Origin: Crocodylus rhombifer
Taxonomy: Eukaryota > Chordata > Crocodylia > Crocodylidae
Reading direction: 5' to 3'
Assembly (NCBI GenBank): GCA_038503035.1
Contig: JAVSML010000943.1
Coordinates: 254,841-318,840, forward strand
Length of the DNA stretch: 64,000 bases
Shown: piece after piece, positions 1 to 11,984 of the stretch
Layout: each line of letters opens with the position of its first letter
Position numbering within the stretch: position 1 is the first letter of the stretch
Notes under the pieces: model-generated
What the model was told of the DNA's origin: nothing
Databases searched by the model: none
The model's input: the letters and a program-made list of their open reading frames with translations, nothing else
Position numbers and translations under genes: made by a program

Positions 1-180
1 ACCATCTCTCTTGTCACCTGTTTGGTGAGAAATCATCACCTTATTACTGGACTTTACTTTGGTTTGGGTTCATTTGACTTTGAATACTTGTAGTAAATAA
101 AGCCTTTCTGTCATTCATCGAATGAGGTGTTGTGTTAATCCCTAGGCTAGTTTGGAATCCTAGCTTTTTATTTTCTAACA
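1..180 (+). mobile_element. 3' part of an LTR, cut by the window edge
   Basis: The segment has an AATAAA signal near 98 followed by a T-rich tail and ends in CTAACA, as the R-U5 part of an LTR would. The 5' part is outside the window, so family and target duplication cannot be tested. It could also be the 3' end of another polyadenylated repeat. Confidence 0.35.
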
Positions 181-441
181 GTAAAGCCTCATTACAGTAG
201 AGACTTTCTTCTAACAACCACTAGCCCTACATATTCATCTACTTACAATCATCAATAAAAGGATTGCCCTTTAGAAGTTATGTAGGTTTTATGCTATACA
301 AATAAAAATAAGAAGGTTGAGGTCCACTAGTGAGAGTGGTAGATGCACCTTGGGAGACCAGAGCCAATTCCTTGTTCTGTCATGCACTTTCTCTTGACCT
401 GGGGAAAGTCACTTAAGGTGTTGACAGACATGCAGCTGCCT

Positions 442-485
442 GGTCTAACTCATAGCACTTCACAGAAAGTGCTATGAGTTAGACC
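442..485. repeat. Perfect 19-bp inverted repeat
   Basis: Arms at 442-460 and 467-485 are exact reverse complements around a 6-base loop (CACAGA). It is probably the core of a small foldback DNA transposon. No target duplication was identified. Confidence 0.75.
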
Positions 486-489
486 AACT

Positions 490-2160
490 CTCCCAACCCA
501 ACAGATGTTTACTGTTGACTTGGGAGGGTGGGAGAATTGAGCTCCACTTTGGAGCTGATCCAGCTGAGGAGATGCAAGTCTGCATCTTCCCTCCCTTAGC
601 CCTGCTCCCAGGTCTGGTGTGGTTTGTACAATGGGCGAGGGAGAAGAAGGGAGTGGAGAAAGCTCAGTCTAGGATTTGCCCAGCCTGAGCTGGAGTGGAA
701 GTGGGTGGATTGGAGCTCCTTGAGGCAGGGGTCTCCCATCCATTCCCACCCCTTAGTGCAAGCTGGGCAAAACCCAGCCCAAGCTCCCTCTTCTTCTTCC
801 CCCCTGTCCCAGGGGCTTGGAAAATAAGGGACACTTACCTGCAGCCCAAGACAGGAGAGACACGGAACTGGAGGGAAAACCCACGTGGCTTGTTAGCCGC
901 CTCTTTGTACAGCTCCGGCCAGGAGCTGACATCGGTGTCAGATGCCAGCCAGCAGATTTAAAAATGGCAGCCGCTGCTTCGGAGGAGGGGATAGCCTGGA
1001 GGCCAGGCTGTAGTCAGCTCCAGCGACGGCGCAGGCTCCGTGGACAAGTCAATGGGGAGCCAGCATGATGGAGGGTGCAGTGGCTGAGGAGAGAGGCACG
1101 ACAACTGGGACACCGGAGGGTTGACCTAGGAGTGATGGACCGGGTAAGTGAAGAAAGACCGGGGCCTCTCAGGAAGAATCAAAGGACCCCGAAGTAAGTG
1201 CTGAGACAGTGGGCGCGGGCTATGCTGAAGAGGGGGTGAAGAACTGAGGACCACCCGGCCGGAGGGTGATCAGGGTGGGATCGCCACCGTGATCTTCGGA
1301 CTTCAATTGAGGGGCCCGAGCGGGCAATTAGTGAGCAACAGAGGGGAACCCCGCTCCCTGCTCATAGGGATCCTTGGTCAGGGATCTGGCGGAGGGTCAG
1401 CTAGGAATAGCAGGGATGCTAGAGTCCCCAAGTGGGGCATGAGGCACAGAAGTGCACGGGGTGGAGGGCTTGTGGTGAGGTGCCTATAGGGGTTACAGCT
1501 GAGGCCCCTATATAGGCTTGCATGAAGGTGCACGACCTCAGTCATACCCTACTGGTATTTGGGGCCTGAGGATGGGAACTGCATTAGAAGCTGGTGGGAA
1601 CAATGCTGGGTGGGCACGAGGAGGCAGAGCACCACAGGTGGCATGAGGACGGGGTGTAGGGGTGGCAGAGCCCCGTAAGCAACTGGCGGGCCAGGCCCTG
1701 GGCCACCAAGGGACCCATGAACTAGCCCTGCCCACTGGGGAACACCAAGTCATGGCAGACGAGAGTGGGGTTGGCGGCACGGGAGGAAGAACTACCCCGG
1801 TGATGAACCGGTCCAGAAGGGGTGGAGCCAACCTCCAGGAAAGCAGAACTCCTAGAAGCAGCTGGAGAAGGCCCGTCTGGGACACCCCCCATTCCAATCA
1901 TGGAGACAGCACCAGGGGCAGGATTGAGCTTCATCAGTCCAACCACCCAAGCAGACAGAAGTGTAATGAAGGCACTCTGCTCTGGAGCACCTTTATCAGA
2001 ACCATCATATAATGAGGGTTAATTTGTTGTATTATTGGTGACTTTTAAAACACTCTGCAGCCATGTCCTTTTGTCAGGGCATGACTGTAGAGCAGTTTCG
2101 AGGGGCTGATTATGTGACAATTGTAACTGCTGTCTGCACCCCTCGACTAGACCCACAACA
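490..2160. other. GC-rich block without recognised genes
   Basis: This block is much richer in GC than its surroundings and holds scattered CpG between about 960 and 1,330. Open frames up to about 120 codons occur on both strands, but none shows a recognisable domain; they look like chance frames in GC-rich DNA. Possible identities are an unclassified LTR or interspersed repeat, or the 5' CpG-rich end of a host transcript. I could not decide between these. Confidence 0.4.
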
Positions 2161-2248
2161 TTATGTACACACCTAACCACCACTTAACACAACATTTAGA
2201 TCCCCCAAATCACTACTCATTTGGGGCACTTCTACATGTATTCATTGG

Positions 2249-2571
2249 GGGGGGGGAGGAGCCCCCAGGAACGTCTGTTCACCAGAGCGCTCCAAGGGAT
2301 GACGAGGTCGAACGGTCACAAACTCCTGCAAGACCGTTTCAGGCTGGACATAAGGAAGAATTTCTTTACTGTCCGAGCCCCCAAGGTCTGGAACAGTCTG
2401 CCAGCGGAGGTGGTTCAAGCACCTACATTGAACACCTTCAAGAGTAAATTGGATGATTATCTTGCTGGGATCCTATGACCCCAGCTGACTTCCTGCCCTT
2501 TGGGTAGGGGGCTGGACTCAATGATCTCCCGAGGTCCCTTCCAGCTCTAATGTCTATGAAATCTATGAAAT
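2249..2571 (+). mobile_element. CR1 LINE, 3'-terminal fragment
   Basis: The end of the CR1 ORF2 and its 3' UTR are recognisable. The frame at 2,221-2,478 reads through the conserved C-terminal tract containing FRLDIRKNFFTVRAPKVWN, followed by the usual GGTCCCTTCCAGC stretch. The copy ends in the repeated octamer-like tail ATGTCTATGAAATCTATGAAA. It is 5'-truncated at a G-run, as is normal for CR1. No catalytic domain is left. Confidence 0.9.
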
Positions 2572-2593
2572 TAGAATGGCTCCAAGAGCCGCT

Positions 2594-2770
2594 CTAATTA
2601 ATGCACCACAGCATCTCATGTATCAGCATTCCCACACTTCAAAATGGCTGTGGGGGCACTTGAACTAAAGCTCACTCAATGAGTTTTAATTCAAGTACCC
2701 CTACCACCATTTTGAAGTGCAGAGATGCTGATACATGAGATGTGAGAGGTGGCTGGAGTGCATAATTGCC
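2594..2770. mobile_element. Foldback MITE
   Basis: An 18-bp arm at 2,612-2,629 is exactly complementary to 2,725-2,742. Imperfect complementarity continues inward (CACTTCAAAATGG pairing with CCATTTTGAAGTG) and outward (around AATTAATGCAC and GTGCATAATT). The whole element folds back on itself. There is no coding capacity. The transposon superfamily is not assigned because no clear target duplication was found. Confidence 0.65.
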
Positions 2771-3202
2771 ATGTTCCAGCAGACTTGATTAATCCAGTAA
2801 TTACAGTGTGTTGAAATAGCCTCTGTGCTCATGTACAGGCACCCTTGTATACTAACCTTAAAAGTTCTAAAGTTGCCTAAGTTTCTGTTAAATGACCAAC
2901 ACACCTAAACTTTGCTGTTCATCATACATAGAAACACCCAAGTTCTAATGGTGCTAGGACCAGCTAACATTTTCCAAATAGCCATTCCTCAGCCTACCTT
3001 GTCTGCAGGGGCCAATCCAGGAGGTACTGCAAAGACATTAATTTTGGATCAGTCTCCACATAAAATGCAGCCAGCAGGAAATGTGGAGACCACTTATGCT
3101 TAATAGACTACTAGTTAAAACAGCCATTTAGAATGTGGGAGACTCGTGTTCATATATCCATCCTCCATCTTATTTGGAAGAGAGAGTTGAACCTAGCCTC
3201 TA

Positions 3203-3460
3203 AGCTAGTGGTTGTCAACCTAAAGCCTGTAGGGACAGATCCAGCCTCCAAAACCATTTTATCAGGGTTGCAGAGCCAGGGGCTTCTGTGGTACTTTAAC
3301 AGTATTTCACGAGCATGGGGCTTTGCCTGCATGTCAGTCTGGTGGCACCTCTGCCGGGAGGAGCAGTGTGTGAGACAGATTGGAAGCAGCCCGTGCTTGC
3401 AGCCAAGTTCTGTTAAGGCAACCCCCTATTCCAAAATGTTGCCAATTCCTGCTCTAAACT
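3203..3460. mobile_element. Possible hAT-like non-autonomous element
   Basis: The left end AGTGGTTGTCAACCTAAAG and the right end near TTGCCAATTCCTGCTCTAAA resemble the paired ends of vertebrate non-autonomous hAT repeats. The match is from general pattern memory, and no 8-bp duplication was seen. The frame across it has no recognisable domain. Confidence 0.35.
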
Positions 3461-3800
3461 ATAGGGTATTATGGATTTGTCTGCCCTGATTTATCCAATA
3501 AGTAAGAGAGAACCTAGCTCTGTAGCCCAGTGAAGAGAACACTTATTTGAAAGGAAGAAGTTCTTGTTCTGGTCTGTGTAACTGGAACTACTTGTGCATT
3601 TTTTATTAAAGAGTTATTGGATAAAACGTACAAACAGCAGATGTCTTTTATAGTTCAATATATATCTTTCCCTACTTGCAAAATGGGATTATTCCTGGCC
3701 TCTCAGGAGTGTTCTGCCTGTAAGTATGTTGAGTGTTTGTGGTTCTTGGACAGTGCCATAAATGGGTCCCTATATAGTCCCAGAGGATACATTACTCAAA

Positions 3801-3883
3801 GGGTGCATCTACATGAGACATTTACTGTGGAGCTGACTAATTAGCTCCACAGTAAATATGTCAGCATCTATATGTGTACTCTT
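3801..3883. mobile_element. Small palindromic MITE
   Basis: Arms 3,820-3,834 and 3,843-3,857 are perfect 15-bp inverted repeats. The flanks GGGTGCATCTACATGAGAC and GTCAGCATCTATATGTG extend the pairing imperfectly. The ends resemble those of the 29,980-30,252 element and, more loosely, the Harbinger-like one at 19,954-20,636. Confidence 0.55.
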
Positions 3884-6014
3884 ATTAGGGCGCAGGAAAC
3901 TAATGTACCTGTAAATACAAATACTACCCTGCTGCAGAGGTTTTTTTTAGTGCAGCAGTAAATGCTGACATGGCTAGCTGGGGCATGAAGGTACTTCAGT
4001 GTGGACTAAAATAATGGCGTAAGCAGGAGCTAAGAAATTGTATGCTCCATCCTAAAAAGCATGCATCCTGCCATTCAAGATGTGCATGCCACAGTGTGCA
4101 AAGTTTGGGATGAGGCATAAAATTCCTAAGACCCCAATCATGCCACTGCATGGCTGCCCCCAGCCCAATTCTGTGGATGTGGCAGGGTGTTTTGTTCAGA
4201 GCCTGGGGCTGCCTTATGCCCAGTCCCAACACTCAACTGAGTACCAGGATAGAACCACAGGTTCCAGGACAGGACCCAGAACCATCCCCAGCCCAGTCAC
4301 TAGGACCCCAAGCTGTCTAAAGGCAGTGAAAACAATTGTTGACACCAGCCCTGAACAGTCCAGGGCCTGGTTTGAGACCAGGCCATCCAGAGCTGGTACT
4401 GACATACTGTTGGCACAGACCTGAACTGCCCTGAGTCTGAATGGCAGACATTACATTAAGATGTTAATAACACCGTACTTGTAACGTTTGGCAGGGTCCA
4501 TAATTTGTTTTCTTTTTATAGAGGATGACTGAGTATCTTTGCTGACTACTTCAGTCTATTAGCTGCCTTTTATTACAGCTGATCACAGAAGCTTGCTGGA
4601 GTACATCAAGGAAATTAGGAAAATGCTTCTATATTCTAGTGGTACAAAGGTACTTTGTACTTTATAGGTACTGCATTTACCACAGGTTTCATCTTTTTCT
4701 ACCCTTCTGCTCAGCCTATAAATAGTAGCACTACTGAGGAAAAATGTGACATGGTGCTTTTCAGTTGCTAACAAGACACAGCTTGTCTACATTTAATCTG
4801 CTGTTCTTTGTCATTAAGCAGTTCCTCTAGATTCTTGATGAGAGTAAAGACTGAATAAGGTTTGGTAGCTGAAGTTCAAGCTGGTTATGCTTGCCGTTTG
4901 GAATAAGCAACTAGAGGAATGGACTAAGAATTGGCTGAGAAGGCCCTTTGATTGAGGGAAGCTGCCTACCATGGGCATCCTATTTAATCCTCACCTGTTC
5001 TTTCTCTTGTTCACATAGCAGTTGCTGGGGTGACACTGCCAAGATATCTGGCTAGAAGGTAGCTTGTGTTCATCTGGGATGCAAATTATTATCTATGAAT
5101 CTGGATCATTTTGTAAGCTGGGATGATTCAACCAATACGTATTTTAATACAGCCAAATGAGATGGGTTTTATCTAGGAGTAAGATATGCAGGCCATACCT
5201 ACAGAAGCAAGGATGATACCGTGGAAAGCAAAGCCTCTGACAAATATTCAGAGATCAGAACAAGCAGCTTAACATGAGATCCCAATGTGATGTTATGTCA
5301 AAATAAGAAGCCAAGGTGATTCTTTGTGGAAGTAATGAAGATAGGTAGAAAGATAATTTTTTTCTGACTGTTGGATTGTCTAGTAGTTGTAGCATCAACA
5401 TTCTGAAAAAAGTATTGAAAAATTGGAGAGTGTGGGGGAAACAGCTGCCAAGTTAAACTGGTGCCAGAGAAAACACCTTGAAATGACAGACTTCTGCTTT
5501 AATAGAAACAAAACTGAGAAGTGATTTGTTTACATTGCATATGCAATTCACCAGGAGAAAAATACCAGGTACTAAAAGATTTTTTTAATCTATCAGAGAA
5601 AGGATATAAAAAGAAAGAATGAACTACTGGAACCTGATGCCTTCCACATTCACAAGCTAGACATTTTTTTTTTTTTTAACATTGATGGTGGGTAACTACA
5701 GAACAAGTTACCAAAGTAATTGGTGGATTCTCTACCTCGATAACTGAATGTCAATCTTGAAGATACGCTTCAAACAGACAGAAGTTATTTGGCTCAATAC
5801 TTAGTGAAATTAATTGGCTTGTGATATTCAGGTCAGAGTAGATGATCTAATGGACTCTGCTAACATTAAGTGCCATAAATATATTAATCAGTTTCTTTTC
5901 ATTTTTTCAAGCTTTTGGCAATTCTTGGTGCTACACTACTTCAGGAGGAATGAGACTCCCAATTTGTAATTAGAAACAAGTCTTGATGATGGAAAATCAT
6001 ACATCAGTTAGTTT
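3884..6014. other. No gene or classified repeat seen
   Basis: AT-rich single-copy-looking sequence. Short frames lack codon bias or known motifs. The only notable item is a short T-run near 5,665-5,678. Confidence 0.5.
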
Positions 6015-6242
6015 TCATGTGTAATTGACAGTAACAGTCACATAAAAGTCCATGTGATTTGTAACCCAGTTAACTAGAAGTTCGTCTTGTTCCTTCTTAG
6101 CAGTTTTGTCAGTTTGGTCTTTGAACATTTTCAAACAATCTTCCTTGGCATCAGATGGGGGCCAAATATTCTGTAGAAGAGCTTGACATTTGAATTTATC
6201 TTCTTCCTTGTTCCAGAGTTCTTGAACTTTCCTTGTGTGATG
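6015..6242 (-). pseudogene. Exon-like or retrocopy-like frame, unrecognised
   Basis: On the - strand a roughly 75-codon stretch rich in Lys/Glu/Asp ends in a stop at 6,015. Its composition (for example KEDCLKMFKDQTDKTAKKEQ) looks protein-like, unlike the neighbouring random frames. Upstream of it on the - strand lies a pyrimidine-rich tract ending CACACAAG, which could be a 3' splice site. I do not recognise the protein. It may be a terminal exon, a processed-pseudogene fragment, or chance. No second exon was found. Confidence 0.2.
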
Positions 6243-6489
6243 AAATAAGAGTCTTGTAAAGAGGTTAGCGGTGGAGGGGAGGGAAAGGTGGGAGAAGGGG
6301 TTAACTGAATGCAATAATTAGTTTTTATTTTTTTACAGCTTTTTAATATTTGGAAGCATTTCCAATGACACAAAACTCTTATTTTACCCTGAATGGGGCC
6401 AAACTGTAAACTTGTCAATGGAAAGAAACTGTTGCCAGTCCTCCTTAGCCTTTGATCATTATCATTTATCATAAGCATTCCAGAGATTT

Positions 6490-8748
6490 GTAAAAATTAT
6501 AAAGTGGTGGTCTTTCATACTTAGTTCAGAGGTAGCAATTCATGTATAAAAGGCTGGTACAAACATGGTGGGGTAGTTTGGAAAAAAAAGTATGAAAATA
6601 CTTGTGAAAGAACTGGACAATTAGGTATTTGAGTGGAAACTTATGCATAGAAAAGTAAATCAATTACTTACAGAATCAGATCATTATGGAAGATATTATT
6701 TCTTTAAAGAAGAGGACAAAAATCTTTACCTGGATGAACCTGAAAACGGGGAAGCCAGTGATAGTGGAGTGGATGTGAGAAGAGTGGGTAAGGAAATTGA
6801 TCCTAGTTGACATAATTTGAATGGATTTGAAAGGGGAAGAAGTAGGTAGGTGTTGATGAGACTTATCCTTATTAAATGAACTGTAAATTATTTGTCCATG
6901 ATACCAAATTTATATATATATACACTATAGTTGATCAACTTTGTGTATTCTTCAGCTGTCAAAGATAATTAGTCTATATCATTGGCTATGTGTCAACAAA
7001 TGTTCACCCTTAAAAAGTAACAATTTTGCTTCAGCTACAGAAATGTAAGTGCACATCAAAATTTTAACTTTTTTTGCAAATCCATAAATTAAAATGATTG
7101 ATTTCAAAATTGTTAAAAAGAAAATTACATTAATCAGACAGACCTTAAATGGCATTTGAAAATCTGTGTTTCTAATGAAAATGCTGACAGATTTATTAAC
7201 TCTGTATCTAGTGGATGCTGCTCTAATACAGCTAATGTATAAATGCTGACTTTCCTAATGTTATCAAAAATTCATTGCATTTCACATTTGCTGACATTTA
7301 AAGTATGTACATACAGCAATTGATTTATTTTTGGACATTTTAACAATTTTAAATAAAATGAGCATAAATTGATTCTTCCTTGGTTTCCTGGCATATCAAT
7401 TTAAATGCAATTTATTGTGGTGAATTCTCTAAAATGAACAGATGCTTCAAAGTAGAATTAAAATATATGTTTGAGAGGCTTTTGTTTAATATTTAAACAG
7501 TATAAGATCTCATGATTAAAATAAAACAGAAGTTTAATTTTTACTCTTTATTTTTCAAATGTATTTGGTTTAGATAAAAATGCATGAAATTTAAAAATAT
7601 ATATTAGTGCAATTTTTGTTTGAATGCTAATTTTTATTCTAAAAACAGATAACATCCTCTCTTATGTAAGTTCAAATGTTCTTATTGCTATATGCTGCAT
7701 ATAAAAATGATTTCAATAGACTATGTGGTAGAAAAACTGTAAAGATAGCTATTTATTATTTGAGAGAAGTCAGTATTTATACATGTGATGTTACTTGGGT
7801 GTCTTTATAATTACATTGTTACCATAGGCAACATTGTAATAGAAAAGATGATTAATTTTAGTCTATTTTATTTGACCTACTAGAACATGCTAAAAGATTT
7901 TCAAATAAGTTAGATCTTGGGGTTCTTGACAAAAATCTTACTCTTGTAAGATTTTAATATGGTAGCCTTCTTTAAGCAAATACCCCTTAGGAAATAAACA
8001 GTGTTTCTTTAGGAGAAATGCTCTCAAAGGCAGATTTAGCCACTGGATAAAATATGTCAATGAATCAATAAATAAAAGCACATATTACTTATGATGAACA
8101 GATGATAATGAAATAGATAAAAGAAAAGCAATATATAAGTGTGTGCTAAGAAACTATAACAAGTAACTACCTGGCAAACTATAGTAATAACCCCCATATA
8201 TGTGTATAGTAAGAATGCAAGATCAGCAATAATGCTTACAAATACAAAAGTTCAATGTTTAACACAGTACCCCTACCAAGAAGGAAATATGTAGCAGCAG
8301 CTCTTGATCAATTATGACTCGAGATTATCAGGTAAACAAGTTGCTGTCAGTGCTAAAAAAATATTTTAAGCTAAGTTCCCATTCTTTTAAATGGAGCTTT
8401 CATAATAATTCCATTTGAGCACAAGGTTGTCTTCAAAGTCAAAATGTCATGACCTGTTCCTATGCATTGAAACTATTGTATAACAGACAGCAGGACCAGA
8501 TTTGCTGCCCCACTCCTTTAGCAAATGCATCAATCTTGCATAGAGAATTTCAAAATGATTATGGTTTGATTCTGTTCCTAACCAAGTCAAAGACATTTTT
8601 TTTATTGTTTTATTGGAGTGGGATCTGGGATTATGCCCTTATATTCTTGATTCATTGGAACAGTCCAACCTCTGAGGGGCAGGGATCATCTGCCATGATA
8701 TTTATATATACATTTGTACTGCCTAGTAAAAGGGACCCTGATTTCTGA
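6490..8748. other. AT-rich stretch, no gene seen
   Basis: Strongly AT-rich, with a (TA)n run near 6,910 and no recognised transposon between about 6,990 and 8,250. Short frames are not convincing. Freedom from repeats in an otherwise repeat-packed window makes it a candidate for conserved non-coding sequence, but that is only inference. Confidence 0.4.
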
Positions 8749-8754
8749 TTGGAA

Positions 8755-10110
8755 GTGATCATAATATAAATAGACTCCATCCCAGCTTTCACAGTCATAC
8801 AGGAGAGTACTGAGGACACAAGCCTGATATATGGACGCCTTTGTGTTCAGGGTTAATCATTTGTTGTTCCAGACACAAGGTATTTTTGAGGTATTTTTGC
8901 CAAAGGTGACGCAGCTTTGCCAATTCTCACGTCAAGTTCTCTGTCAAGGCTAACTGAGCTGGTAAGAGCTGAGCCGAGATAGCAGAAGTGGTCTACACTG
9001 TCCAGAGCTTCATTATTAACATAAATTTTGGGTGGGATGTTGGTGCCCTATGACATGACAACTGTTTTCTTAATATTGATTGCCCTGCCAAAATTTATCC
9101 ATGCATCAGAGAACTTGTTCATCATGATCTGCAATTCATCAGGTGAGTCAGAAACAAATGCAGAGTCATCTGCAAAGAGCAGACCTTGAACAGTGACCTG
9201 GGTAACATGCCTTTTGCTCTGAAATCATCTGATGTTGAACAAATTGCTGTCCAGACTTGACTCAATTAGTACACAAGATTGATCACTTACAAAAGCATAC
9301 ATAAGAAGAATGGAGAAGAAGATGCCAAAGTTGGCAGATTCTAAAACACAGCTTTACTTCATGTCAGTATCAGTGCTAAACTCAGATGATGTTTCATTTT
9401 CATACTGGATGGCTGCCTTCATTCCCTCATAGAACTCCTTAAATAGGAAGAGTGCATTTTGTGGACAGCCAGTTTTCAACAGGGTCTTGTAAATGCCATT
9501 CCTGCTAACCGTATCAAAGGCCTTTTGTAGGTTGACAAATGCTCCATAGAGAGGTTCTGGTTTTTTTATGGCTTTTTTCTTGCAACAAACACAGTGTGAA
9601 GGACATGTCAGTTGTGGAACATGGGCAACTGGTGCCTCCTGAGTCTTGGGGGGGCACCTGCAGAAGCCACTGGTGGTGGGGGCCAGAGTTGGCAAGCATC
9701 TGCAGATGCCAGTGGCAGCAGCAGAGGTGGAGCTGGTGAGCAACTGCTGATGCCAGCCGTGGCAGAGAAGCTGGCGAGTTCCCACTAATGCCACCATCAG
9801 CAGTGGGGACAGCCCTGTCAGGGAGGGCACGTGCCAGATGATGGAGCTTCCAACTCTGAATCCACAGTGACTCTCAAGAATTTCTCAGCAAGGACTTGGA
9901 GTTTTCAGAAGGACCCTTGCAAGCACCTTATTGACCACACTGAGCAGAGATATCCCTTGATAGTTGTTGCAGTCTGTTACAAAAATAAAGTTTGCCCTTT
10001 ATTTTGTTTAATTATCTTTGCATCTTTCAGATCCAGTGGCTAATTACCCTTAAAGTGAAAAATGTGCAGCTTCTTTCCAGCCTGAGTTTGTTTAATTAGG
10101 GCTTCTAGAC
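8755..10110 (-). pseudogene. Decayed non-CR1 LINE reverse transcriptase
   Basis: Read on the - strand, fragments in RT order are visible. From 10,060 downward there is a finger segment with NNYQGISLLSVVNKVLAR. Around 9,530-9,580 is a segment resembling the RT 'LYxAFVDLxKAFD' tract, followed by SRNGIYKTLLKTGCP. Around 9,150 is a FADD-like palm segment (LLFADDSAFVSDSPDEL), and then the post-palm region. Frameshifts and stops separate them. The same family occurs at 51,990-54,240. About 225 bp of GC-rich sequence (near 9,610-9,835) interrupts the RT. The clade is not assigned; it is distinct from CR1. Confidence 0.75.
9610..9835. other. GC-rich insertion inside the LINE RT
   Basis: This stretch, with repeated GCAGATGCCAGTGGCAG-type units, separates two parts of the LINE RT that are adjacent in intact family members. 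It has no homology to RT and resembles the trinucleotide-biased body of the 10,560-11,959 element. Boundaries are approximate. Confidence 0.4.
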
Positions 10111-10559
10111 ACTACATCTAAATGTGTAGTTTTTTCAGTAAATTTAAGAACCATTATTCCAGATTTGATGCAGAAAAATTTCACCCTATGTATGACGTGG
10201 GATGAGAATAGACTTCTAAATAGACTAGACTGGGAATAGACTAGGGCTGTACAATAAATTCTTCAGGGATGGACCTCCAATGACATGAAGTTGCAATGCA
10301 ATAAGGCCCCTTGCATTGCAGTTCCTTAGTGCTGCAGGAAACATACCAGCCAAATGGTGCATAGTAGAACAATAAGATGGTTTATAAAAGGCAGTCATAG
10401 ACTGTCTAAATTTAAAGTATTCAAGTCAATGTCATAAATAACAAAGATATGCATAGAATTATGTAATTTATTTTGTGTTACCAAAGGCATAAGAACTAGC
10501 TGAGCCCAAATTTTCTTTTCCAGACCTACTAATTTAAAGTTTTTTTCTTCATGCAGACA

Positions 10560-11959
10560 TTTTGCAATGGCACAAGCAGTCATGGGGCCAGGAGGAGGAT
10601 GAGGTGGGCTTGGCTGCCACCTCCTCCTCCTTGTCTTCGCACTTGCCATGGCTGCCACGGGTGCAACCCATCTGCTGTGGGGATGGCACTTAGCGCAAGC
10701 GGCTGCAGGGCAAGTGGTGCTCAGGCTTGCAGCAGAGGCATGGCAGTGGCAGCTTGCCACCACAACAGTGAGGCAGACCAGCCCTTGCAGCACACCTTGG
10801 GGCCACCAGCATGTTCGTGGCAGCTGTGGTGGAGGAGAAGAACAAAGTGGGTTCAACCACTGCTCCCTTCTCCTTGTCGCCACACCCATGGTGCTAATCG
10901 CAGGAATGGCCACTGCCATCTCAGTGCTCCTACCATACCTGGCTGCATTGCTTTGGCAGCTGCCACTGAGCAATGAGCCTGGGCTGCCCCTGTTGCTGCT
11001 GTGCCCCTGCCTCGAGCCTGAGCACGCTTGCCCTGCGCCTGCTTGCACTCAGCGCCATCGCTGCATCAGGCCAAGGCACCCGTGGTGGCCAGGAATAACA
11101 GCAACAGCAGCTGCAGTAGTGGTGGCTGCAGGAGTGGGTGCAGGGCTGGTGGTGGCCCTCATGTGGGGAAGCAGAGTGCGACAGCCAGGAGTATCAGGAG
11201 CACTGCGGCAGCAGTGGCCACTCCCACAAGCAGCACCACAAGCATTGCCACTAGCACGGTGACAAGGAGAAGGTGACAGCAGCCGAGCCACCGCCACCTC
11301 CTCCTCCTCATGGCTGCTGCTGCCAAGCCCCATGACTGCCACAACCATGCCAGTGGCCCTGAGGGATGTCACAAGGGCTGCTCCACCTCGCATGGCAGGA
11401 AGGAGCAGGAGACCAAGGTGCACTGCAGCCGACCCAAAGGTGCCAAGCCATCAGCTAGCTCCCCTCTCTCTCTACTGGCAGCCCAGCCTAGATCCATGGA
11501 CCACTGCCAAACCACGCCCTATGCTCCTGCCACTCCACTCTGCGCCCCACCAGCGCTGGCCCCAGGACACTGGTGCAGGACCCACACTCCGCTCACTTTC
11601 ACTCTCCCTGCTCCCTGCCTCCACTTTCCCCACTTTCCTGCCCACCACATGCATCCTCCCCTGCCCGCCACCCCAACTCTTACTTGAATTTCTTGCTCCA
11701 GCACAGGCACAAACAGCGCCATAGTCCCACGCCAGAAGTTGCTGCTATCAAGGGGCTTTCAACTGGGGAAGGAAGAGCCAGGCAGCTCCCTGCTGTTGCA
11801 GGAGCCTGCCATGGCTTCCTCTGGGTCCTACTGCCTCTGGTCCCCCGTATCTTTCACAGGAGTCAGTGGCAGATAAATATTAATTTTCTATATTTTTTAG
11901 GGGCCCTGTGGGCCAGATAGAATGGATCCAGCCTACAGGGCATATTTTCCCCACTTCTG
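10560..11959 (-). mobile_element. GC-rich non-autonomous hAT-like element
   Basis: The right end, read on the - strand, starts CAGAAGTGGGGAAAATATGC and shares a diagnostic TATAGAAAATTAAT..TTTATCTGCC tract with the + strand element at 30,722. The body is a degenerate GCN/CAG-type sequence that keeps several frames open on both strands for more than 100 codons. No protein domain is present, so I do not call these frames genes. The left boundary is uncertain. Confidence 0.5.
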
Positions 11960-11984
11960 ATATAGGGAGTCCCCAAACCTCAAA

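Noticed and set aside
10395..11423. Overlapping frames of 120-217 codons on both strands
   Set aside because: They overlap on opposite strands in a trinucleotide-biased GC-rich repeat, contain no domain, and occur in a sequence with a second inverted copy at 30.7 kb.
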